Assembly (NCBI GenBank): GCA_900404475.1
Contig: OUQQ01000095.1
Location: 1-48,375, forward strand
Direction of reading: 5' to 3'
From: Spongospora subterranea
Taxonomy: Eukaryota > Endomyxa > Phytomyxea > Plasmodiophorida > Plasmodiophoridae
DNA: 48,375 bases
The notes beneath the pieces are model-generated. The model did not search any database, was not told where the DNA came from, and saw only the letters and a list, made by a program, of their open reading frames with translations. Shown piece by piece: positions 43,032 through 48,375 of this stretch; position 1 is the stretch's first letter; each line of letters begins with the position of its first letter. A program made the translations under genes and the position numbers.

Positions 43032-46000
43032 TTAAAATAAAAATTGGTCGACCTTTGACGAATCTAACTCTGAACCCGAATTACGGGAGCTCTCATTTCC
43101 TAAACTCGGCCGAATTACCATGTTGTGGGATACTCGCCTTTCGATTCCCAAGTGATTCCCCATGGATAGTGAGGTACTACTACGGTCCGACTACAGGTAA
43201 TCATTCATCAGTATATAACCGTTTATGTGAACACAAATCCAAATTACGTGTGAGGTTCGCATGCTTGTAGGTTCGACAGGTATAGGAACATCTAAAGGCC
43301 AATCTACAAACACTGGTATGAAATGCATCGAAATATAACCAGACAAAAAAGCTACCTGCTGGAGTTACAGAGAGGCGAGGCAACCCAGTTGTGGGAACGG
43401 GAGATGTCAACGACTTTAATGGAGGTCGTATAGTCGGCGCAGTAAAAACATGGAAGGTCACGACGCCTTGGGCAGCAACAACACCAGAGACATGCAATAA
43501 TTCAACGGAAATCATATGTTGCCGTAATCGAGGAAGGCTGTTGTGCTTCAGCTTGATGACAGGAAATGCTGGAGCCAGAAGCCAGGCTTCATCTGCGGCA
43601 AGACTCGCACCGGCCACTGGTTCGGAAGGCCTGACTAAAGGAGTGATAGGAATTACTGCTGGTGCAACCTATGAACCAATACTTTGTTTGTGGATTGCAA
43701 GAAGTTATCATAAAAAAATACCGGGACCGGCAACGTCTCCAGTGTCACTTCGGACAATGACTGAACGATAGGAGTTTGTGTGAAACAATCTGAACGGTAA
43801 CGAACATGATATTGAACAGGATTTGCAGGTTCGACCATTGACAAGGCAATTTCTGTGAATAATAGTTCCGCACGCCCACGATTGTAATCCTGAACATAAG
43901 AATTGGCGAACCGGCAAATTACCTCGTGTCAAAAGACTAAAAATTACGCGTGATTCTTCGAAGTGAAACAGGTTCACAGAAAATGTAGATGCAATCGGTT
44001 TATGATCAGATGTGGCTATAGATTCACAAACTTTCATGTCTGTATGGACAATATCATCAGCACTTGATGAGAAAGATTTCCATAAGATACGGTCACACCA
44101 GGCAGGAGACCTGCATTGTACTTTTTGAATAACAAAATGGAGACATCTACACGACAAAGCCACACCTTGCAGAATTGTATTTGAAGCCGGAAGTGCGCTC
44201 GACCTTGAAGCTTGGCGGAAAGTCGTATGCACCTTCCGACCACCCAGCCAGAATCTCCCTTTTGGTCATATCCCGGGACAGTTGATCGAACCCAAACAGA
44301 ATGCTGTAACGCCCAGCTTGAATGAGCGATTCAATTTCACGAAATTCGTGAAGTGAGGGCGATTTTTGAGCCGCTTGAACACCGTAATCTAGGCGATAAT
44401 TAAGGTCGCCCATGAACCAAACGTGATGAAACCTTGAACAAGAAACAGCAATTTAAACAGCGCGAACAAGGAATCGGAGAGTAAACTTACTGATTCGCAA
44501 TATCGTTTTGCTTATTGCCAACTTTCGAACAACTCTTTGTGATAATGTCACGAATATCCTGGTTCCGCTGGTCACGCTTTGTTTGATGTGCAGCTAAATG
44601 ACAATTGACGAAACACAGAGATGTTTGGAACACTCTGAACGAAATCACCACGCCTCCTTTATTGCCAAGGACATGGGCAATACCTGTGGCCAGATCAATA
44701 AACGCAGAAATTTGGGTTCAAATCCCGACCTGTGGCTTCTTTGTGAACGCAGACGTTGGATATATGAAGAGTTAAGTCTCTCCGAGCAAAAATAGCTAAA
44801 CGAATCTGCCATAAAGAGCTGTATTCCACCTGGCATCATTATTCAAGTGGTTGTAGAGAATTAAGGATTTCAAATACACAAACCTGGGCGTAATCAGGCC
44901 CAAGATGTTCCCTGAGCATCCGGATCCAGTCATCTTTACAATTTGACGAGCTATTTGACTTGGGAGTATATTGACATTCTTGACATCCGATGACGTAAAG
45001 TCCTGGAAATCAATGTTACTCTTCAAAAATACAGTCGCCACGGTTATACCTGGTGGGACATGAACTTCAATGGGGCGGCTATCATAGCGACACTTATTTC
45101 TATGCTGGGAAATATTCACACCAACGCGCGGTTTCCTTGACCTAACCTTGAGGTCATTCAGACTGCCGAATTCAGGAGTTCTGCTTATAAAATCATCCAG
45201 CGACTCAATTGATTCTAGAGAATCCGTCTTTGTTAACCGTTGTGACATGTTGGGAGTTTCAGCATTTCGCTCTGCGTCATCAATCACACTGTCTTTCTGC
45301 TTTGCAGAGTTGAGGCCCTTTTCGTTGAAGCCTTGAGATGGGAATTTTCTTAAAGGAACGCTTTTCAGCTGAGCATACGAATCATGATACCGGACAATCC
45401 ATGGAGAAACATCATTTGGTGGACACTCATTGCCGACATTCTGCAATAATCCATATTGTTGGCAATCAAAACAATGAAGAGTTTCGAAATTACCCAAGTT
45501 CCAATGAAAATCGGAATAGAAACAGACATGGGTGAGATAGGACGCAACGATGTTATATTCTGTAGGAGACTTTGCCGCAAACCCTGGAACGCGTTCCCAA
45601 GCATGGCAATATGTTCTGCGGAAAGGGACAGCAGTGTGTCAACACTGGCGGCAGAAGAAACGTGCTAGCTCAAGAGGACAAACCAATGGATTCAGTGGCA
45701 TCCGCGATTGCAACTTTGACATGGGCGTACCCATTTCCCGGAAGGAGGGACTCTTTAGCGTCCCCAATCGGAAACCAGCCATGAAGCCCTCCTAAACGTA
45801 GATACTCCCCAATGTCGATGCGAATTACACCAAGCAAATCTACGAAAACATGAGCTTTCAAGAGACAATGGTGTTTGGAAGACCGTACCGTTTTTTGCCC
45901 ATTGATCATGGTCGAAAATTTCAATGTAAATATCATCAGTTGGATCAGTGCAAAGACTGTTCATCACCAAAAAAACTGATTAGCGCACAGATTGAAGATA

Positions 46001-46792
46001 GATAATTGCCCATTTCTAACATACAATGTGAATTGTTCAGAAAATACGGGATTGAGCTCCTTCTCTCGTATTTTGGAGCAATAAACGATGTCCTCAGGAG
46101 AGCTGTTCTTTCCTTGTTTTTTTTGAACAGGCGGTTGAGTTCCTTTAGGTAATACACGAACTTGAACAAATGGATCAGACGAACCATCTGACATTGATCA
46201 GAGAACAACAACCGTGCATGTTTAGGTCCTTACTTTGATCCCTAATCGGCAGATCCCAAGCCTCTGTTACTGAGGACCAAAATTATCAATGAATGGTTTT
46301 GCTGTAGCAAAAACTGCTTACCAAAAACGTGAACTGTAAGTTTTTTCCTCCAAAAGTAAGATCTAGCGCGAATGTTGCTGGGGGATGTGCTTTGAGAATT
46401 GATGAGGGATATGCACTGATCTACAGTGTCTTCGTCGCTTAATTTCACAGCGAAAATAGCCTTTGTGGTTCTGTTGAAGAGAAATAATCTGTTTTGATCC
46501 TATCTTTGGAAACGCATATGCTTAACCTGATCAGAAGAGTATTCTGGATTGATACTTCCGGGAGCATCGCGTAGCAGTCATAGTTCATTAGCTTGTATAT
46601 GGCATTGACACGTTTTTTCAATGAAGCCCAATGACTTTTGGATTTGTAAATGCGTATTGAGGCCTTTGATATGACAATATATCTCTTATCCCCACCAAAT
46701 GTACATTTGCTTTCGAAGACTATATCCAAGTCCATTTCGTATTGTTCTGCGAGCAATGCGGAGACTTCTGCGGTATCTGCGACATCAGTGGT
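43032..46792 (-). CDS. Multidomain inositol polyphosphate 5-phosphatase (C2 + catalytic)
   Basis: This phosphatase should remove the 5-phosphate from phosphoinositides or inositol phosphates at membranes. Minus-strand order: an N-terminal segment, possibly PH-like (FGGDKRYIVISKASIRIYKS), then a C2 domain (TVHVFVTEAWDLPIRDQ, NGSSDPFVQVRVLPKG, KELNPVFSEQFTL, IYIEIFDHDQ). The 5-phosphatase domain has IFIGTWNVGNECPPNDVSPW, LYVIGCQE, GIAHVLGNKGGVVISF, VNCHLAAHQ, FMGDLNYRLDYG, AYDFPPSFK, SPAWCDRILWK and SDHKPIASTF. All metal-binding and catalytic motifs are intact. A C-terminal C2-like region (LPRLRQHMISVELLHVSGVV) and a Ser-rich tail follow. A 150-residue insertion separates GTWNVGN...SPW from IGCQE. 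Introns are about 50 nt. The NCHLAAHQ and GIAxVLGNKG forms resemble SHIP-like enzymes. The 5' end is unresolved; more exons may lie to about 46930. Confidence 0.92.
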
Positions 46793-46936
46793 CTAAAAAG
46801 GTGAAAACCGTTATGCCACAATTTCTTTGCTTCAATTCAACTCACGTCAGCAGAAAAAAAATGGCTATGAGCGGATTTGTGTGAACGCGGGGTGCTCCTG
46901 CCCTATTGAAAATAAATTATAGACTTTGTCAGTTGC

Positions 46937-47158
46937 ATGAAACCCAGGAACAAGTTGCCACTAGGAAAGCCAGCACCAGACCTGTTTGTCGCCGGAAATC
47001 TTATTCCTTATTCGCGACAACATGACCGGCGAATCGCCTTAGCGAAAATGAAAGCACCCCTTTTTGGCCAATATAGCTGGATTCAGAATGTGAAATTCCT
47101 ACCCGAAATCGATCGTATCCGATGTACTACCTATAATAAGTTATCGCAGTCAATATAG
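46937..47158 (+). CDS. Small hypothetical protein or first exon
   Basis: An ATG opens 73 codons, beginning MKPRNKLPLGKPAPDLFVAG and containing YSRQHDRRIALAKMKAPLFG then QYSWIQN. A GT donor (gtgaaatt) follows QYSWIQN, so the real exon may end there. The composition is protein-like and basic. No family recognised. Confidence 0.35.
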   Translation: MKPRNKLPLGKPAPDLFVAGNLIPYSRQHDRRIALAKMKAPLFGQYSWIQNVKFLPEIDRIRCTTYNKLSQSI

Positions 47159-47782
47159 TGTTGAGGTGATGGTCGCGAGCAAGATGTACTAAAGTTAGTC
47201 CTCTTTTACAAAAAACAATAAATTTGCACGGGGCCTGACAAAAAATAGAACTGAACGATATATATCGATCGTTGCTTGTTGTTGCCGCAAAATAAATTTG
47301 ATGTTAGTTCTTTAATGGTGGATGAATGCAATTTGACACAAATTGAACATAAAAAACAGTGTTGGAACACTATTGTATTGGAACAGTGAAGAAGTCTGGC
47401 GGAAAAATTGAGCAAAGAACGCGATTCGGAAACCAGATATAAGGCGACACATAAGAAAACTAGTTCCATGTCGCCCTACACGAGAAATTAGAGCCGACGG
47501 CGAGGTAAGATAACGTCAAATATATGATAACAGAAGTGGTGCTGTGATGTCGTCAATCACGGACGCTGACCAGATTATTAGACACAGGCTGGCGCCGGAC
47601 GACTGCCAGCGATCGTCCCTGTTCATCTTCTAATCGGGTCTCGATGGTAAATGAGGAACAATGTACAGTGGCCCTGTTCCAACACACGCCAGCACTCAGC
47701 AGCCGCACACAGGCAAGGAAACAAACATGCGTCGCTGCAACCCCTTAACATGTCCACTGTTGTATCGTGAATATCGTGAACA
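47159..47782. other. Sparse region with one small minus-strand ORF
   Basis: The only frame from a true ATG is 47469-47206 on the minus strand (87 codons), with a hydrophobic N-terminus (MELVFLCVALYLVSES) and six cysteines. It could be a small secreted protein but has no other support. Confidence 0.25.
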
Positions 47783-48190
47783 TTAAAACAACTTGCGACT
47801 GTATTGCGATTTGGTTTCCGTCGAGTCATTCCAGACACAATATTTAGAGTTTGAATCTGGATCGTGAGGGCTCGGATGAGCGATGACGCCGAGCAACCAC
47901 CAGAATCGCCTTCTGGACAATCGACGCTCATAAAACCTGCCGATCCGCTGCAGGTTTTGGAAGTGACGCCGAGCGAGTTGCGAATCCAGTGTTCGTGCTG
48001 ATTTTGCAAAGTTCTCGTTTTCCGCCTCAAATGTGAGCGATGTTCTGTAGGCCTTCTCAATGTCGAGGTCAGCTATTCTTTTGTTCTCAAGAATATTACA
48101 AAGCAGATTGTGGCGTTCAAAGTTAAGACGACCGCACCGAGACGATATATGGTTAGGTAGGGTGCACCTGACCCCCCGTTTGCAATGCGT
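47783..48190 (-). other. Open Gag-like frame without ATG
   Basis: A 136-codon minus frame runs from a TAA at 48191-48193 to a TAA at 47783-47785. It contains CGRLNFERHNLLCNILENKR, IADLDIEKAYRTSLTFEAEN and ENFAKSARTLDSQLARRHFQ. The pattern of a short Cys-containing start, IxDLxxEKAxxxAxxxExAxxNF and a basic end recalls the C-terminal part of retroelement Gag proteins. No zinc knuckle follows. It may equally be an internal exon of a gene entering from the right edge. Confidence 0.35.
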
Positions 48191-48375
48191 TTATTGTTCA
48201 ACGAAAGGCCCGCTCAAGGCTCGATTCCTCCAGCCGAATCTGCAACGATAACTGTTGTTTTGGTGAAGATAACATCGTATCCTGATCAGACAAACCCGCG
48301 TAATCTTCGGGATAAATTTCTCGTCCAAAGCCTCGTTTTACCTTGTGTAGTGATGTTTGTCGCGGATTATGACTT

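Noticed and set aside
44690..44745. Canonical-looking tRNA B box (gggttcaaatccc) on the plus strand
   Set aside because: The expected 5' acceptor stem complementary to cctgtgg is absent (the upstream copy is a direct repeat, cctgtgg), no A box fits, and the bases form an intron of the 5-phosphatase on the other strand.
1..48375. Bacterial-type systems: CRISPR arrays, toxin-antitoxin pairs, operons
   Set aside because: No regularly spaced repeat array exists, genes are intron-split and eukaryotic, and the only tandem arrays (12759 and 37107) lack spacers.

Overview
This window is nuclear DNA from an intron-rich, probably unicellular eukaryote. Almost every recognisable gene is cut by very short spliceosomal introns (usually 44-62 nt, most often 51-55 nt, GT...AG). 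The proteins are eukaryotic hallmarks: RPN7, RPS11/uS17, LTV1, ALIX, TMEM208/SND2, KDSR and R2R3-Myb. A nephrocystin-4 gene (NPHP4, ciliary transition zone) implies a flagellated or ciliated stage. The retroelement relics are of Ty3/gypsy and Ty1/copia type. I cannot name the species; a flagellated protist or early-diverging fungus-like or holozoan lineage would fit. I see no bacterial operon, CRISPR or ribosome-binding-site signal, and no convincing tRNA or rRNA gene.

Layout. 0-3.4 kb is decayed retrotransposon sequence: a Ty1/copia RNase H tail, then a frame-broken Ty3/gypsy element on the minus strand. It contains a one-N scaffold join flanked by duplicated contig ends. 3.8-6.1 kb holds a possible histone-fold gene and a nine-exon gene for a tandem double SET-domain protein with an 8-nt microexon. 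6.3-8.5 kb is a large intronless membrane-anchored helical-repeat ORF. 9.1-11.9 kb holds an inositol polyphosphate kinase and, convergent to it, LTV1. 14.0-16.2 kb holds 3-ketodihydrosphingosine reductase and, convergent, a multipass membrane protein. 16.5-17.6 kb and 18.9-20.8 kb are retroelement debris around an R2R3-Myb gene (17.9-18.8 kb).

20.9-33 kb is a dense core: ALIX/BRO1, the long NPHP4 gene, and convergent RPN7/PSMD6. 33.4-35.2 kb is AT-rich and largely unassigned. 35.3-38.3 kb has lineage-specific ORFs and a 66-bp tandem repeat. 38.4-39.1 kb is RPS11, followed by a complex inverted duplication. 39.6-42.5 kb has an unresolved minus-strand gene, a divergent FKBP with a possible alternative mitochondrial start, and TMEM208/SND2. 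43.0-46.8 kb is a multidomain inositol polyphosphate 5-phosphatase on the minus strand. The rest is small ORFs and a probable Gag-like relic.

Functionally the genes are mostly housekeeping: ribosome assembly and structure (LTV1, RPS11), protein turnover and targeting (RPN7, TMEM208, FKBP), membrane trafficking and lipid or inositol signalling (ALIX, KDSR, inositol kinase, 5-phosphatase), chromatin and transcription (double SET, Myb) and cilium (NPHP4). Genes often face each other tail to tail with 90-550 bp between stops. Exon models were built by hand from conserved motifs and reading-frame continuity. For the genes marked as fully modelled the summed exon length is a multiple of three.
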